In this document: in pieces, positions 25,348-33,595 of the stretch
Position numbering within the stretch: the stretch's first letter is position 1
How the letters are laid out: each line of letters opens with the position of its first letter
Position numbers and translations under genes: made by a program
DNA from: Lachnospiraceae bacterium
GTDB taxonomy: Bacteria; Bacillota; Clostridia; Lachnospirales; Lachnospiraceae
DNA length: 45,064 bases
NCBI GenBank assembly: GCA_024692955.1
Contig: JAILLW010000130.1
Coordinates: 1 to 45,064 of the forward strand
Direction: 5' to 3'
Notes under the pieces: generated by a model
What the model saw: only the letters and a program-made list of their open reading frames with translations
Database searches by the model: none
What the model was told of the DNA's origin: nothing

Positions 25348-26585
25348 TCTTCCGGCTCTCCCTCCGCCTTTGTGATGGAATAAAAGACAAAGGCGTCATT
25401 TTTCATGTCGGATACGAAGGTGTAGATCAGTCCGTTGCTCTGAAAACTCGTCAGATAAACGCTGTAGGTATCATCATAGGAATAAACCGTGCTCACATCG
25501 GAAAAAAGTTCTTCCTTTTCCATTTCGACCGGGCCCGAAAGAGCGGGCTTCGTTTCATTCAGGATGTTCACCGCCACGGCCTCGGGAAGCAGGATCCCGG
25601 AATTTCCTTCATAGATCGGATTACCCATCACCTTGCCGATCTCGGAGAGTTTTTGCGAACGGCTCTCACCTAAAGGGAAAGAATCCGAAAGCACGTAAAC
25701 GGTTTCCACCGTCACGCTGTTATCCAGGGAACCGGCATCCGTAACCCCCGCGTAGAGGGCACCGATATCGGTCATTCCGACGCAGTACATATCTTCATCC
25801 TGATAGATCCTTGTGGCACCGCCGTACATATCGCCGGCCTCAGCCGCGGTCTTTCCGATGAAGGAACTCCACACGATCTCGTCGTTGGAGAACTGCCCGT
25901 TGTAGATCACACCGCCGTTTGCTCCGCAGAGTTTCCCTTCGCCGTCACGTTTTCCGCGGGTAAAGCCGCCGTCATAGAGGAGGCTTCCGTCCTCCCGGAA
26001 CAGTTTTCCGTTCCCGTCATAGAGGTTGTCGTGGAAATCTCCGGTATACATTGTCGTCCCCGAAGGATAATAGGCGGTTCCCTTCTCCTCGAAACGGTTC
26101 TTCGCAAAATGTCCCGTGTAGACCACCCGGCTGTCCTTATCGTAAAGGGTCCCTTCGCCGTTCACGTAGCCCTTGCTCACCTGACCTTCATAGGCAAGAT
26201 ATCCGCCCTTTCCGAGGATTCTTACCGTATCCGAGGCGAAACGCAGCTGGACGGAATTGTATTTGTAGGTACGGATTCCGCCGCTCCCGGATAATCCGGA
26301 AAAAACATGGCGTACCGAGGTGATGTACCAGGCGCTCACCACACCGATGAGGATCAGGGCGGAATAGGCGAGCCGCTTGCTGATCATCCATCCGAAGACC
26401 GTGAAATAGTCCTTGGAATGCTTCGGTCTTACGTCGAAGAGGCTCGTAAAGAACGAGCGGATCTTCGTGATGATACGTGCCTGTATGAAATTCCAGCTGG
26501 TCCAGAGCCTGATCTTGGAAGTGATCGACGCAAATCTTGATTTAGTGGTCGAGATCAGGATCTGAAGGAGGTTCTGTCCGTTCAT
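25344..26585 (-). CDS. Membrane-anchored MORN-repeat protein
   Basis: 413 aa. A polar, basic N-terminus of about 65 residues is followed by one membrane segment (about 70-89, RLAYSALILIGVVSAWYITS). The residues after it contain about five MORN-type repeats (about 130-233), each ending in a Y-x-G-x-F/G unit: GYLAYEGQVSKGYVNGEGTL, YTGHFAKNRFEEKGTAYY, YTGDFHDNLYDGNGKLF, YDGGFTRGKRDGEGKL, YNGQFSNDEIVW. The remaining 180 residues are mixed alpha/beta without a recognised family. MORN repeats form extended beta sheets that bind proteins or lipids. Topology is probably N-in, C-out, placing the repeats outside. It is in the membrane gene block that precedes the injection system and overlaps the TolC-like gene by 4 bases. 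Confidence 0.82.
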   Translation of the reverse strand: MNGQNLLQILISTTKSRFASITSKIRLWTSWNFIQARIITKIRSFFTSLFDVRPKHSKDYFTVFGWMISKRLAYSALILIGVVSAWYITSVRHVFSGLSGSGGIRTYKYNSVQLRFASDTVRILGKGGYLAYEGQVSKGYVNGEGTLYDKDSRVVYTGHFAKNRFEEKGTAYYPSGTTMYTGDFHDNLYDGNGKLFREDGSLLYDGGFTRGKRDGEGKLCGANGGVIYNGQFSNDEIVWSSFIGKTAAEAGDMYGGATRIYQDEDMYCVGMTDIGALYAGVTDAGSLDNSVTVETVYVLSDSFPLGESRSQKLSEIGKVMGNPIYEGNSGILLPEAVAVNILNETKPALSGPVEMEKEELFSDVSTVYSYDDTYSVYLTSFQSNGLIYTFVSDMKNDAFVFYSITKAEGEPEE

Positions 26586-26604
26586 CCGTTAAACTGTGCT
26601 TTCC

Positions 26605-29094
26605 TTATCTGCTGCCGATCCTCAGGGCGCCGTCCCGCGCCTCCTCTTCGTCCGCGTCCAGAAGCCGTTCGCTTTCGAAAAGGTACCAGCGTACCACCTC
26701 GTCTTCCGGATTCCGCTTCAGGATATCCGAGAAGCGGGTCCTTGCAAGGTAATAATCCTGCCGGTAGAAGCAGTCCATCGCATTGGTAAAATGCTCCATA
26801 TCCGCCATCTTGGCCTGACGGTCCCTCTGTGAGCAGGCATCCAGCACTTCGTAGAGCCGGAGCTTTCTGCCGCTCTCAAGACGGATAAATCCGATGCAGC
26901 GAAGATCCGGAGTGACCTCTTCGCGATCCCGGATCTCCTCCGTGATCACAAGTCCGAGCCTCAGGGTCCTTAGCCACTCCGCGTAGCGCGTAAGTTCCAG
27001 GATCTCGCCCGCAAGCAGGAAGGAAAGGCTCTGCTCCTCCGTCCCCGCCACACCGTAGGTATAGGATCCGTAATACAGAAATACCGTGATATCCGGGATC
27101 ATCCACTTTGCGGAAAGGTTCTCCCTGACAAGGTCGATGCCGAAATTCTGGGTCCTTACCACATCCTCAAGGAAAAGGATCTCCATGATGGACATCTCGC
27201 TGTTATTGGAAATAAGGATCCCCTCATTTTCGGAATGCTCCTGAAGGAAACGAATCAGGCCGTTGATATGATCGATCCGCTCATCGGCGCCGGCCGTTTC
27301 GTTCCCCGCTACAAGTGCCAGGGTTCCCGTAAGTTTTGCGGCCTCTCCGCCGGAAACCTCCGTAATGGAATCCTTTCCGAGGATCGTTTCGATGTTCTTC
27401 GGCGCGAAACGGTAATAGGCTTCATAGATGCGGTATCTGCTGTAGTTGATCTTTTCGATCTTTTTCTGGATCTCCATCAGGCTGTTCCACATGCTGTCAA
27501 GATCGCGCCCGGTGACGTTTTCGGCCTTCTGAACGCTGCCGTCCGTCGCTACCTTCGAAAGCGCCTTCTCAAAGCGCCTGAGGTCCGCGGCCTGAAGGTA
27601 GATCACGAAGAAAAGGAGCAGGCTCCCGATCACGTAGATGAGAAGGAACTTTCCGAGGGAAGTCACACGCCCCTGCCAGACATCGGCGGTGATCCCCGCC
27701 CTGTTGTATACGCCGAAGAGCATCGCGCTGCTTCTTGCGCCGCTTTCGGAAAGGAGGGTCGCCCCGTATTCCTGTCCGCCGATGAGAAGTGTGCCGTCAG
27801 CCGTGCTTTCACCTTCCCGGACCGTCTTCCAGAGGTCGCCGGCGGCATTTCCGTAGATCTCGCCCACCTGCTGCCGGTTCCTCCCCCCCGCGCTCATGAT
27901 CACTTTTCCGTCCGGCACGGAGACGAGGAGGACATCATAGAACACATCGCTGATCCCGGCGCGGCGGACAAAGGCCGAAAGCCTTCCCTGCGCGATCCGG
28001 TAGTCGTCGGTTTCGTAATAGGGATCTCCCGCTTCATAGCCTTCCACCGCCCCGTCGATCCCGCCGAGTTCATCCCGGAAAGAAGAAAGGGCATTCTTCG
28101 CGTAATCCTCTCTCGCGTTCTGAAGCGCCTTTATGCCTGCCCTGTCGTAACTGAAATAGAAAACGATGAGCATCGCGGTGAAAACAAGTTCCGAAAGGAG
28201 TGCCGTATAGACGAGCCTTCTCCTGTTGTAGAAGGCCACAAAGAGCATGATAAGGAACACCAGGATCAGCATCGATCCCGCGAACCAGTATACGGGGATC
28301 TTCCCGGAAAGGGTAAGGCACTGTGAAAAAGAGGGATCCGTGAGTTCAAGCGCCCGGATAAGCCTGCTGTCCGGTGAAAACTCTCCTTCCGGAACATCCG
28401 CGTCCGTGCGCAGCGCAAGTTCTCCGTTCCGGTAGTTCCCGTCCACGAAGAATCTTCCTTCCCCGCTCTGCATAAGGTAGATGCTGTCAAGCACCACGGG
28501 CTCTTCCTCCGCCGGTTCCTCCCCTTCGGACTTCCCGCCGATGAAATCGCCGTTTGCGAGAGCTTCCGTATCCACTTCATCCGAGATGATGCTGTCATAC
28601 GTCACGGAGTAGACCTCCGCCTTCTCCCCGTCATCCGCGATGGCGGTGATGAAGAAGACGCCGTCCTTAAGCATCAGATCCACGGCCTGTTCGTTGGAAT
28701 GGAGCATAAGGGGCGCGGAGCTGTCAAGGGGAAGCAGGGCTTTCGTAAAGATCCGGATCCGGTAGCTTCGGTAAAGGTTCCGGTCCTCCTCACGGATCAT
28801 GTCGGAAACCAGTGCGTAAAGCCTGTCCTCTTCCTTCCAGAGGGAAACGATCCCGCCGCCTTCGGAGGCGGAATACAGGGCTTCGATCCTGCCGTCATCC
28901 GCAAGGTCATAGAGCCGGATCCCGGTCTCCCTTCCATCCGAATAGTAAAAGCCGGAATCGTCCATGTTCCGGGCACAGGAACCGTACGCGCTGTAGACGG
29001 GCAGTTCCGCGTTCCTTTTCACGGCCAGCGGAAAGAGTACTCCCGAAAGGATCAGATATATTATGCAGATAAGGATTGCCGAACGTTTATACAT
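26605..29094 (-). CDS. Four-pass membrane receptor with extracellular sensor domain and degenerate class III nucleotide cyclase domain
   Basis: 829 aa. Membrane segments lie at about 6-25, 266-290, 293-316 and 482-500. Residues 26-265 form a large outer domain, possibly propeller-like, and 320-480 look like a second outer sensor domain (Cache-like; VFYDVLLVSVPDGKVIMSAG). The cytoplasmic part resembles adenylate cyclases: YYRFAPKNIETILGKDS near 560 (cyclase entry motif), LFLYYGSYTYGVAGTEEQS-like loop near 671-688, LAGEILELTRYAEWL near 694 and a final LRCIGFIRLESGRKLRLYEV near 731. The metal-binding Asp expected after the first strand (F-x-D) is absent (TLALVAG), so it is probably not an active cyclase but a signal receptor. 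A TPR-like helix pair (YRQDYYLARTRFSDILKRNP) ends it. Confidence 0.75.
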   Translation of the reverse strand: MYKRSAILICIIYLILSGVLFPLAVKRNAELPVYSAYGSCARNMDDSGFYYSDGRETGIRLYDLADDGRIEALYSASEGGGIVSLWKEEDRLYALVSDMIREEDRNLYRSYRIRIFTKALLPLDSSAPLMLHSNEQAVDLMLKDGVFFITAIADDGEKAEVYSVTYDSIISDEVDTEALANGDFIGGKSEGEEPAEEEPVVLDSIYLMQSGEGRFFVDGNYRNGELALRTDADVPEGEFSPDSRLIRALELTDPSFSQCLTLSGKIPVYWFAGSMLILVFLIMLFVAFYNRRRLVYTALLSELVFTAMLIVFYFSYDRAGIKALQNAREDYAKNALSSFRDELGGIDGAVEGYEAGDPYYETDDYRIAQGRLSAFVRRAGISDVFYDVLLVSVPDGKVIMSAGGRNRQQVGEIYGNAAGDLWKTVREGESTADGTLLIGGQEYGATLLSESGARSSAMLFGVYNRAGITADVWQGRVTSLGKFLLIYVIGSLLLFFVIYLQAADLRRFEKALSKVATDGSVQKAENVTGRDLDSMWNSLMEIQKKIEKINYSRYRIYEAYYRFAPKNIETILGKDSITEVSGGEAAKLTGTLALVAGNETAGADERIDHINGLIRFLQEHSENEGILISNNSEMSIMEILFLEDVVRTQNFGIDLVRENLSAKWMIPDITVFLYYGSYTYGVAGTEEQSLSFLLAGEILELTRYAEWLRTLRLGLVITEEIRDREEVTPDLRCIGFIRLESGRKLRLYEVLDACSQRDRQAKMADMEHFTNAMDCFYRQDYYLARTRFSDILKRNPEDEVVRWYLFESERLLDADEEEARDGALRIGSR

Positions 29095-29122
29095 GGGTTA
29101 CCTCAAATCAAACAATTGCGTC

Positions 29123-29965
29123 CTATTTGGTCAATACCTCGGTCCCGATCTTCTTGAAGCTGTTGAAGAACAGTCTCAGCCACGGGATATCCCCAAATGC
29201 GATATTCGTGAGGAACATGGCGATCGCGACGATGGCCAGGATCAGACAGATCCAGAACAGGATACCGAAAAAGAAATCGCTTCTTGCCGCAAGAAATCGC
29301 AGGAAACGGTGCCAGAGACCCTTTTTCCTTTTCGGGGCGGATGCAAGGCGCACATCCCGGTACAGCTCCGTGAAAAACGAGTAGCTCTGATTCGCCGATT
29401 TTTTCTGAAGGAGCAGGTAGCTGTCCGCTTTCTGAGCGGCCTTGCTCTCCAGGAGGGTCATCAGGATCCTCGCGCACTCCACCACGCAGTCCTTCTCGCG
29501 GATCTCGGGATTGAGTTCGGAAAGATCGATGGTATAGGTAAGATAAACCGAATCATCCCGGTTCAGGTTGAGAAGTCCCTGGCGAAGGGCCAGGTAAAGG
29601 AGCGGCCAGGGAAGTCCGCTCGTCATACAGGTGAGGATCACATTGATGCAGATATCCTCACTCTGCTGAAGCGGCATGGTGTCGCCCATATAGAAAAGAT
29701 CCAGCGGGCGCTCCTTTCGGTAAGGAAAGATGAAAATATGATCTCCCTCCGCCGAATAGCTGTCGAGCAGAGGATTATCATTCGATTCGAGCGCTTCGTA
29801 CATCGTAAGAAGGTTTCGAACCATTTCATGGTCCCTTACGCGGAGCACCGTATACATCACGGCTCCGTTTGTCTTAAGATCCTTGCAGATCAGGCAGTCA
29901 TTGACGGGCGTAATGCGTACGGTACTGACCTCTTCCAGTTTCAGTTTTGAAGATTCAAATATCAT
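29123..29965 (-). CDS. Single-pass membrane pseudokinase-like protein
   Basis: 280 aa. Residues 20-205 have the rhythm of a protein kinase fold without catalytic residues: YTVLRVRDHEMVRNLLTMYE followed by DHIFIFPYRKERPLDLFY (hinge-like), ICINVILTCMTSGLPWPLLY and LLNLNRDDSVYLTYTIDLSE. No VAxK lysine, HRD or DFG is seen. A basic segment (APKRKKGLWHR) leads into one membrane helix at 230-253 and a short outer tail. The layout of a cytoplasmic pseudokinase followed by one membrane helix is that of EssB of type VII secretion, but relationship is not shown. Likely a cytoplasmic docking protein at the membrane. It overlaps the upstream gene by 4 bases (ATGA), so the two are probably co-translated. 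Confidence 0.62.
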   Translation of the reverse strand: MIFESSKLKLEEVSTVRITPVNDCLICKDLKTNGAVMYTVLRVRDHEMVRNLLTMYEALESNDNPLLDSYSAEGDHIFIFPYRKERPLDLFYMGDTMPLQQSEDICINVILTCMTSGLPWPLLYLALRQGLLNLNRDDSVYLTYTIDLSELNPEIREKDCVVECARILMTLLESKAAQKADSYLLLQKKSANQSYSFFTELYRDVRLASAPKRKKGLWHRFLRFLAARSDFFFGILFWICLILAIVAIAMFLTNIAFGDIPWLRLFFNSFKKIGTEVLTK

Positions 29966-31809
29966 TCAAGTCTGCTTCCCGCATCAAGTGCGGCTTCCGT
30001 TTTGGACTGTTCCTCGATCTCTTCCATATGCTCGCGCCGCTTGACGATGGCATACGCGTAAGTGCAGATCACCGGCATATCCGTGCAGTAGATATGGATC
30101 TCGTATACACCCTCCTTTGCGGGCGCTGTATAGATGCCGTCCGCGCTGATCTCGCCGCTCTTGGGCGCCGTCAGCTCGTAGGTGATGCTGCAGGCCTTCA
30201 TATTGTGGAACTGCACGCCGAAGTAGTGGCTTTCCTTGGTGCCCATCGTAACGGTAGGCGTCTCCGCGGAAATGCTCTTGTCGTAGTAATCTTCGATGAG
30301 TTCCAGATCGTTTCCGGCAGGGAAGCGGATTGCCACCCAGCGGAACGTAAGAACGAGATAATCGATATTGCTGAGGAGTCTTGCGGCCACTACGAAGCTT
30401 CCCTTGTCATTTAAGACGCGGACAGCCGTTTCCACATTGACCATATCGGCATTCTGTGTCGAGAAAAGTTCGGGATTTCCGTAGACCGTGCTCTTGGCAT
30501 TGCCGCCGAGGGAACGGTCGTCCGAAATGTATTCATAACCGATGTCGACATAGACATTGCCCTTCCCGAGGCCGTGCGCGATCTCGCCCGAATAGCGGAT
30601 ATCGCCCTGGCGGGCGTTGCGCCCGAGAGGGATCTCGAGAACACCCGTGGCGATCTCCGGATTCTTCGCGCTCTGAACGGAGGCGGCGCTGTCGTTCGCT
30701 GTCCGGACCTGTACTTCCCGGACCGGATTCAGTTCCACGTTCTTTGTGAAATATTCGATGTAATGGGAACGGAGGAGTTCCTGTGCGGGAGCCGCGATAT
30801 GCTTTCTTCTCGTGCTCTCCCGGATCTCCTCGATGATGTAGGAATTATCCGTCTTGACGATGCTGATGTCCGCGAGGCGGATCGCGTTCTTCTCACCTCC
30901 GACGGAGCGCATCTCCAGATTCATGCGGCCGATCTCGTCGTTGACGATCTCCAGAGGGGAGTCCTCGGTCAGACGGATCTTCTGGGTGAAACTCTGGACC
31001 GCCGTCACGGCGGCATCATTTTCAAAGGCCACCATGGAACCGCTCTTTAAGATCACGTTCGTCTCGATTCCCGCGGTGTTCTGTACACATACCCAGTATT
31101 CGCGGCGGAAGACCTCACCCTTCGAAAGGCGCAGATCCTCGGCGCTGATCTCAAGTTCCTGGGAACCGTCCGGCGCAGAAAAGGCCGGGATCTCCAGGAT
31201 CCCGCGAAGGGAGCATCTTACATCCTCTTCCGTAAGCTTCTTCACCTCGAGAACGATGCGGACATTGCGTCCCTTGCTCACAACTGCGGGGATCACGATC
31301 TTCGCGTGATAGTTCTCACTTTTGAATACCGTTTCGGTAAGCAGGAATTCGGTCTCGAGTTCGTATCCCCTGCGTCCGCCCTTTTTGTCCGTCAGAAAGA
31401 ATTCATAGGATTCGCTGATCCGGTTGTATTCGTATTCCTTGTCGGATTCCTTGTGGCTTACGGAATAGACGGAATGGATCGGCAGTTCCTTGAAGCGGAC
31501 ACAGAGCGTCGCCTCGTTGGTCTTCAGATCCTGAAAGCCCTCAATGGCCGAAAGCTTCTGTACCGCCGAGCTGTCCACGACGATCTCTCTTCCGGTACCG
31601 TCTATGGCGACACCGCTCTCCACAAGGATCGAAAGATCATCCAGGCTGAACACGCCCAGACCGCAGACAATGCCGGCGCCGTACATCAGGCTGTTCATAA
31701 AGCGGCTCTTGTTGATGTAATAGTCCTGCTCCGCCTGAAAATCCGCGCTCGTCAGCATCTTGCCCGGATAGTACCTGTTTCGTTCAAAGGGGTATAGCTG
31801 ATTGTTCAT
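29962..31809 (-). CDS. Large CIS-associated protein, likely surface or baseplate-associated
   Basis: 615 aa. The N-terminus (NRYYPGKMLTSADFQAEQDY, residues 11-30, then YGAGIVCGLGV) is a pattern I associate with CIS loci of Gram-positive and other bacteria; the function of that family is not known to me. Residues 60-520 look like beta-rich modules separated by charged loops, and the C-terminal 120 residues end in an Ig-like fold (APKSGEISADGIYTAPAKEG, then YEIHIYCTDMPVICTYAYAI). No signal peptide or membrane segment is present. A GGAGG ribosome binding site precedes the ATG, 43 bases after the regulator gene. Position directly after the regulator suggests it is the first effector or structural product of the transcript. 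Confidence 0.72.
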   Translation of the reverse strand: MNNQLYPFERNRYYPGKMLTSADFQAEQDYYINKSRFMNSLMYGAGIVCGLGVFSLDDLSILVESGVAIDGTGREIVVDSSAVQKLSAIEGFQDLKTNEATLCVRFKELPIHSVYSVSHKESDKEYEYNRISESYEFFLTDKKGGRRGYELETEFLLTETVFKSENYHAKIVIPAVVSKGRNVRIVLEVKKLTEEDVRCSLRGILEIPAFSAPDGSQELEISAEDLRLSKGEVFRREYWVCVQNTAGIETNVILKSGSMVAFENDAAVTAVQSFTQKIRLTEDSPLEIVNDEIGRMNLEMRSVGGEKNAIRLADISIVKTDNSYIIEEIRESTRRKHIAAPAQELLRSHYIEYFTKNVELNPVREVQVRTANDSAASVQSAKNPEIATGVLEIPLGRNARQGDIRYSGEIAHGLGKGNVYVDIGYEYISDDRSLGGNAKSTVYGNPELFSTQNADMVNVETAVRVLNDKGSFVVAARLLSNIDYLVLTFRWVAIRFPAGNDLELIEDYYDKSISAETPTVTMGTKESHYFGVQFHNMKACSITYELTAPKSGEISADGIYTAPAKEGVYEIHIYCTDMPVICTYAYAIVKRREHMEEIEEQSKTEAALDAGSRLE

Positions 31810-31852
31810 AGTCAGAAGTCCTCCGTCTCTTTTGCCACTTTATCAGATATCG

Positions 31853-32611
31853 TCACCTCATTGGAGCATTCGGAATGAACTGCCCCTGAGGGGAATGAAC
31901 TGTTTTATCCTGCCCTGTCCGGAACCGGACATTCATCGCTTTCGCCACTTCGGAGATCGTACCGCGGCTGATGGGGATCTTTCTTCCGTCCGCCATCGTG
32001 ATCGCCGATTTTCCGAGATCCGTCACATGATCGAGATTGATCATGTAACTGCGGTGGCAGCGAAGGAACCTTCCGTCATGAAGCGCCGCGATCACTTCGC
32101 TTAAAAGGGCCCGGATCGTACATACATCCTTCTCGGTATGGATCTCGGTATGATGCACAAAGGCTTCCGCCCAGATAATGCTTCCCGTTTCGATGGGCCT
32201 CAGGCTCCCTTCCCTCGTCCGGAAAAGGACCGTCTTGCGGATCTTCAAAAGCCGCGTCAGGGCTTCATCGAGAACATCCTGTGTCACCGGCTTGAGCAGA
32301 TAATCGTCAGCCCGTACCTTGTAGCCGGCGATGGCATCGGATGCATCCGAAGAAATAAGGATCATCGGGGATGTGTCGCCGATCGCGCGGATCCGCCCCG
32401 CAAGATCGAGATCGGTTCCGCGGCCGGGGGAAATATCAAGAAGATACAGATCATATCGCGGTTCGGAACATACCGCGGACATAAAAAGACCGGGATTCGA
32501 GAAAAGATCCGCCTTGGCCTCGATCCCTCTGGCATCCAGTATATTTTCCGAAAGGGCGCATATCTCATGTCCTTCACGAGATGCGCCGCAGCAAATCGCT
32601 ATCCGATACAT
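31853..32611 (-). CDS. LytTR-family response regulator
   Basis: 252 aa. Residues 1-125 are a receiver domain: a phosphoacceptor-like Asp in YDLYLLDISPG (about 54-64) and the conserved lysine in DDYLLKPVT near 107-115. The acidic pair usually found near the start (for example DDD) is missing; the visible stretch is AICCGASREG, so metal-dependent phosphorylation may be impaired. Residues 145-235 are a LytTR DNA-binding domain (IIWAEAFVHHTEIHT, FLRCHRSYMINLDHV and GRKIPISRGTISEVAKAM). LytTR regulators bind direct repeats near promoters of cell-surface or competence genes. No histidine kinase gene is adjacent. It is the first gene after a good promoter (32656-32684) and starts the injection-system gene block. 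Confidence 0.9.
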   Translation of the reverse strand: MYRIAICCGASREGHEICALSENILDARGIEAKADLFSNPGLFMSAVCSEPRYDLYLLDISPGRGTDLDLAGRIRAIGDTSPMILISSDASDAIAGYKVRADDYLLKPVTQDVLDEALTRLLKIRKTVLFRTREGSLRPIETGSIIWAEAFVHHTEIHTEKDVCTIRALLSEVIAALHDGRFLRCHRSYMINLDHVTDLGKSAITMADGRKIPISRGTISEVAKAMNVRFRTGQDKTVHSPQGQFIPNAPMR

Positions 32612-32655
32612 GTTTCCTGAATATCAGCCTTTCGATACCCGATTCACACTGTTCC

Positions 32656-32684
32656 ATTTTATCGCGAAAAGGGCTTTTTGTAAA
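32656..32684 (-). promoter_or_regulatory. Sigma-A-type promoter of the regulator and CIS transcript
   Basis: On the transcribed strand a -35 box TTTACA (32684-32679; five of six) is separated by exactly 17 bases from a -10 box TAAAAT (32661-32656; five of six). Transcription would start near 32649, about 38 bases before the ATG of the LytTR gene, whose ribosome binding site is AGGA. It lies in the 76-base gap after rsgA. No terminator hairpin precedes it, so the cluster could also receive read-through from the housekeeping operon. It is the only strong promoter I see before the injection-system genes. Confidence 0.75.
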
Positions 32685-32687
32685 CTG

Positions 32688-33590
32688 TCACTGGGTCCGG
32701 TTTTTGCCTTTCTGGTCATAGCGCCGGATATCTTTCAGATCCGCGTAGAGCCTTGTGTAATTCTCATATCGGATCGGGCTGATGAGACCCTTTTTTACCG
32801 CGCGTCTGACCCCGCAGACAGGCTCACTGATGTGGGAGCAGAGAGCAAAGCGGCATTCCGGCTCATATTTTTCGAATTCCGGATAATAGTCCTTCAATTC
32901 ATCCTTGTCCGTGTCCTCCAGGGACAGGGAAGTGAATCCCGGGGTATCCATGATGAAGGTGTCCTGCGAAAGGGCGAAAAGCTCCGCATGGCGCGTCGTA
33001 TGCTTTCCGCGGTCGATCTTGCGGCTTAAGCTCCCGGTCTCCATATTGGCCTCGGGATACAGCGCGTTTATGATCGTCGATTTTCCGACGCCCGAAGGGC
33101 CGGCCACAACGGAGGTATGACCTTTCAGGGCTTCCTTAAGAGTTCCGAGCCCCTCTCCTTTTTCTCCGGACAAAAAAAGCACTCTGTGCCCGCAGTTTTC
33201 ATAGGCATCAAGAAGTGCTTTCATTTCGTCTTCGCCCGAAAGATCCGTCTTGTTAAAACAGATCACGGTGGGAATATCCTGTTTCCGCATCCGGATCAGG
33301 AAACGGTCAAGCAGGTTGTAATTCGGATCCGGTCTTACGATGGCAAAGATAATGATCGCCTGATCGATATTCGCGGCCGCCGGCCGGATCAGCATGCTCT
33401 TTCGCGGAAGGATCCGGATGATGTTCCCTTCCATATCGTCTCCGGGAAGTGCTTCCACTTCAACTTCGTCCCCCACGAGGGGTTTGATCCCGTCTTTCCG
33501 GAAGATCCCTTTCGCCCTGCATTCAAGCAGGCCGAGGGAGGTATAGACATAATAGAATCCCGCGATCCCCTTGACGATCCTTCCCTTCAT
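32688..33590 (-). CDS. rsgA: RsgA, small-subunit assembly GTPase
   Basis: 300 aa. RsgA checks the decoding site of immature 30S subunits. An OB-fold N-terminus (GRIVKGIAGFYYVYT, residues 3-17) leads into a circularly permuted GTPase with CFNKTDLSG, GPSGVGKST and the G3 motif MDTPGFTS, and then a zinc finger with the Cys-His pattern ECRFALCSHISEPVCGVRRA. Length is normal. I chose the ATG at 33590 since the family starts at MxGRIVK; a TTG three codons upstream overlaps the prkC stop. There is no strong ribosome binding site, so translational coupling with prkC is likely. In many Clostridia rpe and thiN follow; here a CIS locus follows instead. Confidence 0.95.
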   Translation of the reverse strand: MKGRIVKGIAGFYYVYTSLGLLECRAKGIFRKDGIKPLVGDEVEVEALPGDDMEGNIIRILPRKSMLIRPAAANIDQAIIIFAIVRPDPNYNLLDRFLIRMRKQDIPTVICFNKTDLSGEDEMKALLDAYENCGHRVLFLSGEKGEGLGTLKEALKGHTSVVAGPSGVGKSTIINALYPEANMETGSLSRKIDRGKHTTRHAELFALSQDTFIMDTPGFTSLSLEDTDKDELKDYYPEFEKYEPECRFALCSHISEPVCGVRRAVKKGLISPIRYENYTRLYADLKDIRRYDQKGKNRTQ

Positions 33591-33595
33591 AGGCG

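Noticed and set aside
1128-31809. Type VI secretion system
   Set aside because: No TssJLM, TssK, TssF/G or ClpV genes are seen; gpI, two J-type wedges and a separate hub and spike match phage-tail-like CIS instead.
789-32684. Complete prophage or R-type tailocin
   Set aside because: No capsid, portal, terminase, integrase, holin or endolysin gene is present, and DUF4255, CIS_tube, DUF4280 and DUF6760 proteins point to an eCIS-type machine.
32656-32700. Terminator after rsgA
   Set aside because: The AAAAAGCCCTTTT stretch could form only a weak short stem, and the segment matches a promoter better.
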